Shown in pieces: positions 16,191 to 24,575 of a stretch of 43,454 nt of DNA. The notes under the pieces were generated by a model. It was not told where the DNA came from. It saw only the letters and a list, made by a program, of their open reading frames with translations, and searched no databases. The position numbers and the translations under genes were made by a program. The stretch covers positions 1-43,454 of the forward strand of contig JAFMDF010000045.1 of NCBI GenBank assembly GCA_017857395.1, given 5' to 3'. Each line of letters starts with the position of its first letter. The first letter of the stretch is position 1. Origin of the DNA: Bacteroidota bacterium. GTDB taxonomy: Bacteria > Bacteroidota > Bacteroidia > Chitinophagales > Saprospiraceae.

Positions 16191-18461
16191 ATGGCTTTTG
16201 ATATTGACATGATTAAGGCTCATTATGAGTCGCTTCCTGCGAAAGTGGAGGCTGCTCGTAAAGAACTTGGTCGCCCACTTACGTTGACAGAAAAAATTCT
16301 GTATGCTCACCTACACAAGGAATCTCCATTAAAAAAATACGGAAAAGGAAAAGACTATGTTTTCTTTGCACCTGACCGTGTGGCGATGCAAGATGCAACT
16401 GCTCAGATGGCATTGTTGCAGTTTATGATGGCAGGTAAAGATAAGGTTGCCGTGCCTTCAACTGTGCATTGTGATCACTTGATTCAAGCTAAAGTTGGTG
16501 CAGACAAAGATTTAGCCATTGCGAATGATGTAAACTCTGAGGTTTATGATTTCTTAGCTTCTGTTTCTAATAAATACGGCATTGGTTTCTGGAAACCGGG
16601 TGCAGGTATTATTCACCAAATCGTTTTGGAAAACTATGCGTTCCCTGGTGGAATGATGATTGGAACAGATTCTCACACACCAAACGGTGCTGGTTTAGGA
16701 ATGTTAGCAATCGGTGTTGGTGGAGCAGATGCAGTAGATGTAATGGCAGATATGCCTTGGGAATTGAAGATGCCAAAAGTAATTGGTGTTAAATTAACAG
16801 GTTATTTGAAAGGATGGACGTCTTCTAAAGATGTTATCTTAAAAGTAGCAGGTATTTTGACGGTAAAAGGTGGAACTGGAGCAATCGTAGAATATTTCGG
16901 TCCTGGTGCAAGAAGATTATCTTGTACAGGTAAAGGAACGATTGGAAATATGGGCGCAGAAATCGGTGCAACGACTTCTACTTTCGGGTACGATCCAGCA
17001 ATGAAGCGATACTTAAAAGCAACTGGTCGAGCAGACGTAGCAAGATTAGCGGATAAAGTAAAAGCACATTTAACGGGTGACCCAGAATGTTATAAAGAGC
17101 CTGAAAAATATTTTGATCAAGTTATTGAAATCAACTTGTCAAAATTAGAGCCACATATTAACGGACCTTATACGCCAGATTTGGCATGGCCAATTTCTAA
17201 GTTTGCACAAGCAGTTAAAGACAATGGTTATCCTCAAAAATTGGAGGTTGGTTTAATTGGTTCTTGTACGAACTCTTCTTACGAAGATTTATCAAGAGCA
17301 GCATCTTTAGCGAAGCAAGCCGTTGCAAAGAATATTAAAACAAAATCAGAATTTACGGTTACGCCAGGTTCAGAACAAATTCGATTTACTGTTGAAAGAG
17401 ATGGTATCTTGGATGATTTTGAAAAAATGGGCGGTGTTGTTTTGGCTAATGCTTGTGGTCCCTGTATCGGTCAATGGGCAAGACACACAGATGACCCAAA
17501 TCGTAAAAACTCTATCATCACTTCTTTTAATAGAAACTTCTCTAAAAGAAACGATGGTAATCCAAATACACATGGATTCGTAGCTTCTCCAGAAATTGTA
17601 ACCGCAATGTCAATGGCAGGAGATTTAGCCTTCAATCCATTAACGGATACTTTGACGAACGAGGATGGAGAACAAGTAAGATTAGATCCACCAGTAGGCG
17701 TAGAATTGCCTCCAAAAGGTTTTGCAGTAGAAGACGCTGGTTTTATTCCACCAATCGCTGATGGTAGTGGGGTAGACGTAAGTGTGAATCCTACTTCTAA
17801 CCGTTTACAATTATTGACGCCCTTCAAGCCTTTGACACAAGATCAAGTACAAGGCATGCGGGTGTTAATCAAAGCAAAAGGCAAGTGTACGACGGATCAT
17901 ATTTCTATGGCAGGTCCTTGGTTGAAGTTTAGAGGTCACTTAGAAAATATCTCTCAAAACTGTTACATCGGTGCAATCAACGCTTTCAGCGGAGCAACGA
18001 ATACCGTCTTAAATACAGAAACTGGTGAGTTCGGTGCTGTTCCTGATACAGGTATTTATTACCGAGATAATAACATTGGTTCTGTTGTATTCGGTGAGGA
18101 AAATTTAGGAGAAGGTTCTTCTAGAGAACACGCCGCAATGGAACCAAGGTTCTTGGGTGTTCACGCAGTTATCGTTAAATCTTTCGCTCGTATTCACGAA
18201 ACGAACTTGAAAAAGCAAGGCATGTTAGCGTTGACTTTTGTTGACCCTGCTTCTTACGATTTAGTGAGACAAGATGATAAAGTAAATATTCCTGATTTCA
18301 AGGATTTTGCACCAGGCAAAAACTTGACGATAAGATTAGATCACGCAGATGGTACGTCTGATTCTTTTGAAGTAGCACATACTTATAATGCTGCTCAAAT
18401 TGATTGGGTTCGTGCGGGTTCTGCATTGAATAAAATTAGAGAGGAAATGGGCGCAGCTTAA
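16191..18461 (+). CDS. Aconitate hydratase, mitochondrial type
   Basis: It isomerises citrate to isocitrate through cis-aconitate in the TCA cycle. The 756-aa protein follows the eukaryotic mitochondrial pattern: [61 protein letters not shown] and the swivel domain with [14 protein letters not shown]. The [4Fe-4S] ligands are Cys359, Cys422 and Cys425. Codon use is more regular than in the neighbours (many CCA, GGT, GAA), which fits high expression. Strong leader structure upstream and a terminator at 18487 suggest a single-gene transcript. Confidence 0.96.
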   Translation: MAFDIDMIKAHYESLPAKVEAARKELGRPLTLTEKILYAHLHKESPLKKYGKGKDYVFFAPDRVAMQDATAQMALLQFMMAGKDKVAVPSTVHCDHLIQAKVGADKDLAIANDVNSEVYDFLASVSNKYGIGFWKPGAGIIHQIVLENYAFPGGMMIGTDSHTPNGAGLGMLAIGVGGADAVDVMADMPWELKMPKVIGVKLTGYLKGWTSSKDVILKVAGILTVKGGTGAIVEYFGPGARRLSCTGKGTIGNMGAEIGATTSTFGYDPAMKRYLKATGRADVARLADKVKAHLTGDPECYKEPEKYFDQVIEINLSKLEPHINGPYTPDLAWPISKFAQAVKDNGYPQKLEVGLIGSCTNSSYEDLSRAASLAKQAVAKNIKTKSEFTVTPGSEQIRFTVERDGILDDFEKMGGVVLANACGPCIGQWARHTDDPNRKNSIITSFNRNFSKRNDGNPNTHGFVASPEIVTAMSMAGDLAFNPLTDTLTNEDGEQVRLDPPVGVELPPKGFAVEDAGFIPPIADGSGVDVSVNPTSNRLQLLTPFKPLTQDQVQGMRVLIKAKGKCTTDHISMAGPWLKFRGHLENISQNCYIGAINAFSGATNTVLNTETGEFGAVPDTGIYYRDNNIGSVVFGEENLGEGSSREHAAMEPRFLGVHAVIVKSFARIHETNLKKQGMLALTFVDPASYDLVRQDDKVNIPDFKDFAPGKNLTIRLDHADGTSDSFEVAHTYNAAQIDWVRAGSALNKIREEMGAA

Positions 18462-18486
18462 GCTTAGTCCTTTCTTTTTAAGATAT

Positions 18487-18526
18487 AAAAGCCTCTGGTG
18501 GAATTTTCTGCTAGGGGCTTTTTTGT
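18487..18526 (+). terminator. Intrinsic terminator of the aconitase gene
   Basis: AAAAGCCTCT pairs with AGGGGCTTTT (one G-U pair), with a run of T directly after. It begins 25 nt past the stop codon. Confidence 0.85.
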
Positions 18527-18659
18527 TTGTATCGAATCTCGTCTTGGGTCTATCGAAAATTAATGCTGTTGCTCTAAATTTGGCTTAATTTTAAACAATG
18601 ATAAAAATTCGTGGGGAAAGTAAATCCGTGGAGCATATAATTTTCTCAATAATATCAAT

Positions 18660-19229
18660 ATGAAAAACCTAATCAAAGAAATAAAAAACTGCACCATCTG
18701 CCAAGAACACCTAATAGACGGTTGCCGTCCAGTATTTGTCACCCACCCAAAAAGTAAAATCCTCATCATTGGACAAGCGCCAGGGCGTAGAGTCCATGAA
18801 AGCGGCATTCCTTGGCATGACAAAAGCGGAGAGAATTTACGAAAATGGTTAGATGTTACCGAAGAAGAATTTTATGATGAACAACTATTTGGTATTGTAC
18901 CAATGGGTTTTTGTTTTCCTGGAACTGGGAAATCAGGTGACTTACCACCTAGAAAAGAATGTGCCCCTCAATGGCATCCGACGTTATTGGAAAAAATGAC
19001 GGATGTAAAATTAACTTTACTTGTTGGTAGCTATGCTCAGAAATACTATTTGGGCAAACAAGCAAAGAGAAATTTGACAGAGACGGTGATGCATTTTGAG
19101 GAATATTTACCTAAATATTTGCCCTTGCCACATCCTTCTCCGAGGAATAACATTTGGATGAAAAAGAATCAATGGTTTGCAAAAGATTTATTGCCGCAGT
19201 TAAAAGAAGTAATTAAAAAAGTCAAGTAG
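18660..19229 (+). CDS. Uracil-DNA glycosylase superfamily protein
   Basis: A 189-aa protein of the uracil-DNA glycosylase fold. The first motif is ILIIGQAPGRRVHESGIPW (about 38-56) and the last is LPHPSPRNN (about 158-166), matching the GQAPG and HPSPRN signatures. A DKSGENLRKWL helix lies between. An N-terminal CTIC pair and two further cysteines (CFPG, KECAPQ) are present, but spacing does not prove the Fe-S cluster of family 4/5 enzymes. It probably removes uracil or a related damaged base. It stands alone between the aconitase terminator and the convergent nhaC. Confidence 0.85.
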   Translation: MKNLIKEIKNCTICQEHLIDGCRPVFVTHPKSKILIIGQAPGRRVHESGIPWHDKSGENLRKWLDVTEEEFYDEQLFGIVPMGFCFPGTGKSGDLPPRKECAPQWHPTLLEKMTDVKLTLLVGSYAQKYYLGKQAKRNLTETVMHFEEYLPKYLPLPHPSPRNNIWMKKNQWFAKDLLPQLKEVIKKVK

Positions 19230-19337
19230 CCTAAATTTAACAAAAAGATATACTTTACCCAATTTGGGATACACTCATAAAAACTATGTTTAATAACTCT
19301 ATGACTATGTGTTAAAATATAGCTCTCCGAATATGAA

Positions 19338-20828
19338 TCAACTACCCAAAAATCCAATGATTAAATACAAAAAAGCAGTAATGCCACCACAAACCAAAGC
19401 ATAAGGAAACTGTGTCTTCACATGGTCAATATGGTCACTCGCCGCAGCCATAGAGGACAAAATCGTCGTATCTGAGATAGGAGAACAATGATCTCCAAAA
19501 ACGCCTCCACCTAAAGCTGCTGCAATCGCTAAATGTACATTCGCATCCATCGTTTGCGACATGGGAACAGCAATGGCAATCATAATCGCAAAAGTGCCCC
19601 AAGAAGTACCTGTCGAGAAAGCAATAAAACAACTGACAATAAATACAATAAAAGGGACTAAAGCAGGAGACAACCAGCCTTTGGCTACTTCCGCCACATA
19701 AATTCCAGTTTCCAGTTCTTTACAAACTGCACCAATTGCGAATGCCATCAACATTAATAGCGCCAGCGGCATCATTCCTGCAATACCTTTCAAAGTTAAA
19801 TCAACCATTTCTTTTAAATTCATAATTCCCTGTACTTTATAGGAAATCATGGAATATAATAGTGAAACAAGTAAAGATATTAAAACTGAAGTGGAGCCAG
19901 AACCTTGTCCAACCGCAAAAAAGAATTGATCAAGGAAGCGGGCATTCGGTCGATTTTCCATAGCGGCTTCCCAACCTGTATAACCCAACATAACAGGCAT
20001 CATCAAGACCATAATGGCAATCGGGATGATCATATTATGAGCTTTGGGGGTGATACCATTCTTAGTAGTTATAGCAGTTAACTCATCCGAAACCATTGGT
20101 TGCGCATCATCGGCTAAGAGTTTTCCTTCCTCTTTAGCCCTGCGTTCTGCTGTTGCCATTGGACCAAAATCTTTTTTGGTAAAAATGACAATTAGGACCA
20201 TTCCCAAAGCTAAAATCGGATAGAAATTATATAGCACCGCATTAAGCAAGGTCGCAAATGGATTTTCAAAACCTTGCGCTAATAATAAGCTCATAATAAA
20301 AGCGCCCCAAGCATTAAAGGGAATTAAAATGGAAGAAGGAGACGAACTAGAATCCGCAATATATGCAAGTTTCTCTCTCGGTATTTTTAATTTATCAAAA
20401 ATGGGGCGGTATAAGGTACCAACTGTTAAAACAGAAATATTAGATTCCACAAAAATTAACACGCCTGTTAACCAAGCTAAAAATTGGACAATTACTCGAT
20501 TATTACCTGCTTTTTTCTGTTCTTGTTTTTCTAGTACTTGACTGATTTTTATAATAAAACCTTCTACTCCACCAGATTTTTGAATAAAAATAATGAGCGC
20601 ACCAACCAAGGCAGAAAACATAATGGTTCTCGTATTTCCATCATCTTTAAAAACATCTACCAAGGCTTGAATAGTATCCAAACTACCTGTTAGTAAGTTG
20701 AAATCACTAATAATGACCCAACCTAGCCAGATACCAAATAACAAAGAAACAAAAACTTGTTTTGTTCGAATGGCTAGAATAATTGCTAATACTGGAGGAA
20801 GAAGAGATAAAAAACCGTATTCTGTCAT
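19338..20828 (-). CDS. Na+/H+ antiporter, NhaC family
   Basis: A 496-aa inner-membrane protein with about 11-12 hydrophobic segments. It resembles NhaC-type sodium/proton antiporters: DSSSSPSSILIPFNAWGAF in the first half, and STGTSWGTFAIM with GGGVFGDHCSPISDTTI in the second. The last motif is the family signature. A central cytoplasmic loop (about 225-260) is charged. Substrate may be Na+ or a solute such as malate/lactate, as NhaC relatives vary. The upstream gap carries a palindromic repeat. Confidence 0.9.
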   Translation of the reverse strand: MTEYGFLSLLPPVLAIILAIRTKQVFVSLLFGIWLGWVIISDFNLLTGSLDTIQALVDVFKDDGNTRTIMFSALVGALIIFIQKSGGVEGFIIKISQVLEKQEQKKAGNNRVIVQFLAWLTGVLIFVESNISVLTVGTLYRPIFDKLKIPREKLAYIADSSSSPSSILIPFNAWGAFIMSLLLAQGFENPFATLLNAVLYNFYPILALGMVLIVIFTKKDFGPMATAERRAKEEGKLLADDAQPMVSDELTAITTKNGITPKAHNMIIPIAIMVLMMPVMLGYTGWEAAMENRPNARFLDQFFFAVGQGSGSTSVLISLLVSLLYSMISYKVQGIMNLKEMVDLTLKGIAGMMPLALLMLMAFAIGAVCKELETGIYVAEVAKGWLSPALVPFIVFIVSCFIAFSTGTSWGTFAIMIAIAVPMSQTMDANVHLAIAAALGGGVFGDHCSPISDTTILSSMAAASDHIDHVKTQFPYALVCGGITAFLYLIIGFLGS

Positions 20829-20836
20829 GTGTATAA

Positions 20837-20903
20837 CTGTAGCGCCAAGTCTTCCTTGGCTTTGATTTAATTAGTTAATACCAAGCAGAGCTTGGCACTA
20901 CAG
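20837..20903. repeat. Intergenic palindrome with nested mini-palindromes
   Basis: Arms 20837-20849 (CTGTAGCGCCAAG) and 20891-20903 (CTTGGCACTACAG) pair over 13 bp with one mismatch. Inside, GCCAAG/CTTGGC (20844-20859) and CCAAG/CTTGG (20881-20895) form two smaller hairpins, so a three-way folded structure is possible. It lies between the ATE-like gene and nhaC, both on the minus strand. Confidence 0.7.
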
Positions 20904-20952
20904 GAAATGTAATTACCGACAAGGTAAGGAAAATAGCTTAACCGACAACTAC

Positions 20953-21729
20953 TTATAACCCCGCAATAAATGTATCAGGATTTTCTAATAATTTAAAACG
21001 GTCTTTCTCAATGGGTTCAGCATCTGTTTTACATAACTCTTTTAACAGCTTAGCATCTGCATTCCATTGACTCCCATCAAAAAATTCCAACCCTTTGTGA
21101 TCTCTTACTTTATATAAAGAATGTTTGCCATAACAAGTGCCTAAATAAACATAAGCCAAGCCATTATCTTTTGCCCAATGAATCGTCCGCCACATCATCC
21201 ATTTGCCTAAAGAATGTGATTTCATATAGGCTTGATTGAAGAAAGCATACCAGTATTGCAAGGAATTTCCTTCTAAACCTGCTAGGACATATCCGAGTGT
21301 TTCTCCATTAGAAGTAAAAGTTAAAATATGGCTACCTGTTTCTTTATTTAACACATATTTTAAACGAGTTTCTGTCATCGCATTTCCTGAAAATCTATCT
21401 CCTGCATAGTCCATACAAAAGGCAATAAATTCAGGGTCTTCAATATCAAAATCCGTTTTTTTATGCACCTCAATCTGGATGTCAAGATCTGTTATTTTTC
21501 GGTTAATTCTCCGATTCTCTGAAGTGTCTGTAAAGCGTTCTAAATTGACCCTTAAGCTCCTTGCTAAATAAAAAATATCCGCCGCTATTTTTAGGTTACC
21601 TGTATAAGGTAAAAAACCTTTTTCATAGATTTTAGGCAGTTCATTTTGTGCCTCTTTAATGCAATAAATAGCATAATTAAAAGTATAAGTAGAATAATCA
21701 GGTTGGTTCTCAGAAAAGAATATTTTCAT
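20953..21729 (-). CDS. ATE-like (arginyl-tRNA-protein transferase-related) GNAT-fold protein
   Basis: A 258-aa protein whose layout matches ATE/Bpt transferases. An N-terminal GFLPYTG followed by a segment ending SLRVNLERFTDTSENRR, then RKITDLDI, corresponds to the ATE N-domain. The C-domain has SLQYWYAFFN, SLGKWMMWRTIHWAKDNGLA and YVYLGTCYGKHSLYK, like the ATE FF(Y)DP...LG...YLGYYI...YK region. The cysteines that normally follow the N-terminal GFRRSG motif are absent. It may still move an amino acid onto a protein or small molecule using aminoacyl-tRNA, or be an ordinary acyltransferase. No partner gene is adjacent. Confidence 0.6.
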   Translation of the reverse strand: MKIFFSENQPDYSTYTFNYAIYCIKEAQNELPKIYEKGFLPYTGNLKIAADIFYLARSLRVNLERFTDTSENRRINRKITDLDIQIEVHKKTDFDIEDPEFIAFCMDYAGDRFSGNAMTETRLKYVLNKETGSHILTFTSNGETLGYVLAGLEGNSLQYWYAFFNQAYMKSHSLGKWMMWRTIHWAKDNGLAYVYLGTCYGKHSLYKVRDHKGLEFFDGSQWNADAKLLKELCKTDAEPIEKDRFKLLENPDTFIAGL

Positions 21730-21870
21730 AACAGGATAACTAATTAAAATTAAGGCTCGAAGGTAAGCTTATTTTGTCAAAATACATTCATTTTTCTTTA
21801 TATCTAACACCATATTTTTGTACAAAAAAGGCCATTCTTTTTAAAAAAAAAGTAAGTTTTAGCCAAAGCA

Positions 21871-21900
21871 TTGAATTGTGAATATAATTTGATAACTTTG
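21871..21900 (+). promoter_or_regulatory. Promoter of the mre operon
   Basis: TTG at 21871-21873 and TAACTTTG at 21893-21900 are separated by 19 nt, a close fit to the Bacteroidota -33/-7 consensus. The mreB ATG follows about 60 nt later. Confidence 0.7.
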
Positions 21901-21959
21901 AGCATTAAATTTTAACGGACTAGAACCGATTCATAAAAAAGATTTACTCAAATATATAA

Positions 21960-22991
21960 ATGGGCTTATTTAATTTTTTCAGACAAGAGTTAGCTATTGA
22001 TTTGGGTACCGCAAATACCTTGATTATAGAGAACGGAGAAGTGGTAGTCAATGAGCCGTCTATTGTTGCAATAAATAGGAAGACGGGAGAGACAATTGCG
22101 GTAGGGCATCGGGCTATGCAGATGCACGAAAAGACACACGAAAATATAAAAACTATTCGGCCATTGAAAGATGGGGTCATTGCTGATTTTCAAGCTGCGG
22201 AAAGCATGATTGAAGGTTTGATTGGTATTATAGGAAATAAGAAGAGATTCTTCTCTCACATGAAAATGGTTATCTGTATTCCTTCGGGCATTACAGAGGT
22301 AGAAAAAAGGGCCGTTTTTGATTCTGCGGATCATGTAGATTCCAAGGAAACTTACCTCATTCATGAACCTATGGCTGCGGCACTAGGAATTGGTTTAGAT
22401 GTAGAAGAACCAATTGGTAATATGATTATTGATATAGGAGGTGGAACAACAGAAATTGCCGTCATTGCACTTTCTGGCATTGTCTGTGACCAATCTATCC
22501 GAATTGCTGGAGATGAATTGACCAGTGATATTACCAATTACATGAAGCGCCAACATAATATTTTGATTGGAGAACGGACTTCTGAACAAATCAAAATTCA
22601 TGTAGGTTCTGCTTTGCCAGAATTGGAAAATCCGCCAGCAGATTATGCGGTTAATGGTAGAGATTTGATGACTGGTATTCCAAAACAAATTTTGGTTAGT
22701 TATCAAGAAATTGCGCATGCTTTGGACAAATCTATTTTAAAGATTGAAGAAGCCGTTTTAAAAGCATTAGAAACTACGCCACCAGAATTAGCATCAGACA
22801 TTTATTCTACAGGTCTTTATTTAACTGGAGGTGGTGCGCTATTAAGAGGGCTAGATATACGAATCAGTCAAAAAACAAAATTACCAGTTCATATTGCTGA
22901 AGATCCTTTAAAAGCAGTTGTGCGAGGAACTAGTAAAGCTTTACAAAATACGGATACCTATTCTTTCCTTATTGATAGAAAATCTGTCTAA
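21960..22991 (+). CDS. mreB: Rod-shape actin homologue MreB
   Basis: MreB forms membrane-bound filaments that steer the elongation peptidoglycan machinery. At 343 aa it has the standard length. Actin-fold motifs: IDLGTANTLI (phosphate 1), VGHRAMQM, RPLKDGVIADF, IIDIGGGTTEIAV (phosphate 2), SGIVCDQSIRIAGDELT and LYLTGGGALLRGLD (adenosine). The N-terminal FNFFRQE is amphipathic and probably binds membrane. It opens the operon mreB-mreC-mreD-mrdA behind a good promoter. A 20-bp stem-loop follows it. Confidence 0.97.
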   Translation: MGLFNFFRQELAIDLGTANTLIIENGEVVVNEPSIVAINRKTGETIAVGHRAMQMHEKTHENIKTIRPLKDGVIADFQAAESMIEGLIGIIGNKKRFFSHMKMVICIPSGITEVEKRAVFDSADHVDSKETYLIHEPMAAALGIGLDVEEPIGNMIIDIGGGTTEIAVIALSGIVCDQSIRIAGDELTSDITNYMKRQHNILIGERTSEQIKIHVGSALPELENPPADYAVNGRDLMTGIPKQILVSYQEIAHALDKSILKIEEAVLKALETTPPELASDIYSTGLYLTGGGALLRGLDIRISQKTKLPVHIAEDPLKAVVRGTSKALQNTDTYSFLIDRKSV

Positions 22992-23001
22992 AAAATGATG
23001 G

Positions 23002-23044
23002 CGCTTTGATAAATTTGTTAATTATTAACGAATTTATCAAAGCG
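23002..23044 (+). promoter_or_regulatory. 20-bp stem-loop in the mreB-mreC junction
   Basis: Arms 23002-23021 and 23025-23044 pair over 20 bp with a single T-G wobble and a 3-nt loop. It ends 19 nt before the mreC ATG and has no U-tract. It could block exonucleases and stabilise mreB mRNA, or attenuate read-through, giving more MreB than MreC. Confidence 0.75.
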
Positions 23045-23063
23045 ACCAAACTATTATCAATTC

Positions 23064-23888
23064 ATGCGCAATCTTGTACTCCTTTTCTTACGGTTTGGGC
23101 ATTTCATCTTATTTATACTACTAGAGATATTCTGCTTATACCTCATTGTGAACTACAATAGGAAACAAAGAGATATTTGGGCAAACTCCGCCAATATTTT
23201 CTGGGGCTATTCTTCTGAGAAATGGAATGATTGGACAAATTATCTTTCCTTACAAGATAAGATGGATGAACTAGCATTAGAAAATGCAAAGCTCAAAGAA
23301 AAATTAATTAATTACGAATTAAGCCCTATCGTTGAAAAAGATACGCTCCAGACATTAAACCAACAATATGAATTATTGTCTGCTAAAGTTGCTAGTAATA
23401 CAACAGATAGACCTAATAACTACCTAACCATTAATAAAGGAATAAAAGATGGTGTGCGTAAAGATATGGGAGTGATTAGTGAAAACGGGATTGTAGGTAT
23501 TATAAGAGAGGTGCGTAATGATTATGCCGCTGTAAATTCTTTATTACATAGACGTACTTTTATTTCTGCTATGATTAAACGTACAGGTGCTTTTGGAGAA
23601 TTGAAATGGGTAGGGACAAATCCTCAGATAGTTAACTTAGGCTCAATTGAGAAGCACAATATAGTAGCAGTAGGTGATACGATTGTAACTAGTGGATATT
23701 CTACGCACTTCCCACCAGGATTAATGATTGGCACGATAGCGTCAACAGAATTGCCAAGTGGTAATAATTTTCATAATATAAAAGTGCGTTTAAGCAATGA
23801 TTTTGGGACATTGAGGTATGTAGAAATTGTGAAAAATCGTAAACAAACCCAACAATTAGAACTAGAAAAGGAAATAAAAGAAAAATAG
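23064..23888 (+). CDS. mreC: Rod-shape determining protein MreC
   Basis: A 274-aa inner-membrane protein with one N-terminal membrane segment (about 8-30), a coiled coil (about 68-115) and the periplasmic double beta-barrel. The GVRKDMGVISENGIVGII segment and TSGYSTHFPPGLMIGTI are typical of the domain. It links MreB to PBP2 (mrdA) in the elongation complex. Downstream of the mreB stem-loop and upstream of mreD in the same operon. Confidence 0.93.
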   Translation: MRNLVLLFLRFGHFILFILLEIFCLYLIVNYNRKQRDIWANSANIFWGYSSEKWNDWTNYLSLQDKMDELALENAKLKEKLINYELSPIVEKDTLQTLNQQYELLSAKVASNTTDRPNNYLTINKGIKDGVRKDMGVISENGIVGIIREVRNDYAAVNSLLHRRTFISAMIKRTGAFGELKWVGTNPQIVNLGSIEKHNIVAVGDTIVTSGYSTHFPPGLMIGTIASTELPSGNNFHNIKVRLSNDFGTLRYVEIVKNRKQTQQLELEKEIKEK

Positions 23889-23968
23889 ATAAATTGATTT
23901 TTGTCCCCCTACTTAGACGGAAATCCATTTATTAGTTTTATACAAACATAGTTAATTGGAGCGTTTTA

Positions 23969-24490
23969 ATGAATAATGTAATTACACAAAATATACTAAG
24001 ATTATTCTTTTTTGTACTCGTACAAGGCGTTGTCTTACAACAGGCTAAGCTAGGTGGCACGTTCTTTAACTATATCTCTCTTTTCATTTATCCACTATTT
24101 TTATTACTACTCCCGCTCAAAATATCTAAAATTGCTTTAGTATTAACAGGCTTTGGTCTAGGCATGTTAGTGGACGGCGCGTATAATTCTCCTGGCGTTC
24201 ATACCGCTGCTTGTTTAGTAGTCGCCATTCTACGCCCTTTGGTCTTAGCCATTCTTGAGCCCAGAGAAGGTTATAATGTAAGTTTAGGCTTAACGATTAA
24301 AAGTTATGGTGTTCTTTGGTTCTTAAAATATGCAGGTGTTTTGCTCTTCATTCATTTATTGGTTTATTTCGTACTAGAAATTTTCACACCAGTTTATGCG
24401 ATCGAAATCATAGGTAGAACAATTGCTAGTTTTTTATTTTCTTTATTCCTAATGATAATGTATATGGTAATTGCTAGGCCAAGCGTTTAA
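23969..24490 (+). CDS. mreD: MreD-like rod-shape membrane protein
   Basis: A 173-aa protein with about five hydrophobic segments and little else (FFNYISLFIYPLFLLLLPL; LVLTGFGLGMLVDGAYNSPG). MreD sequences are poorly conserved; position between mreC and mrdA is the main evidence. The GMLVDG and PGVHTAACL stretch matches Bacteroidota MreD-type proteins. Acts in the inner membrane with MreC. Confidence 0.8.
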   Translation: MNNVITQNILRLFFFVLVQGVVLQQAKLGGTFFNYISLFIYPLFLLLLPLKISKIALVLTGFGLGMLVDGAYNSPGVHTAACLVVAILRPLVLAILEPREGYNVSLGLTIKSYGVLWFLKYAGVLLFIHLLVYFVLEIFTPVYAIEIIGRTIASFLFSLFLMIMYMVIARPSV

Positions 24491-24495
24491 GTATT

Positions 24496-24547
24496 GACAA
24501 AAAATAACTTCCGCTTTTAGACTTTTCTGAAATGAGTATTTTTTGTC
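24496..24547 (+). promoter_or_regulatory. Inverted repeat in the mreD-mrdA junction
   Basis: GACAAAAAATA (24496-24506) and TATTTTTTGTC (24537-24547) pair perfectly over 11 bp around a 30-nt loop, 28 nt before the mrdA ATG. It is AT-rich and weaker than the mreB-mreC hairpin. Confidence 0.5.
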
Positions 24548-24575
24548 GTTTCTAAGCAAAGAAAAATGACCAATA

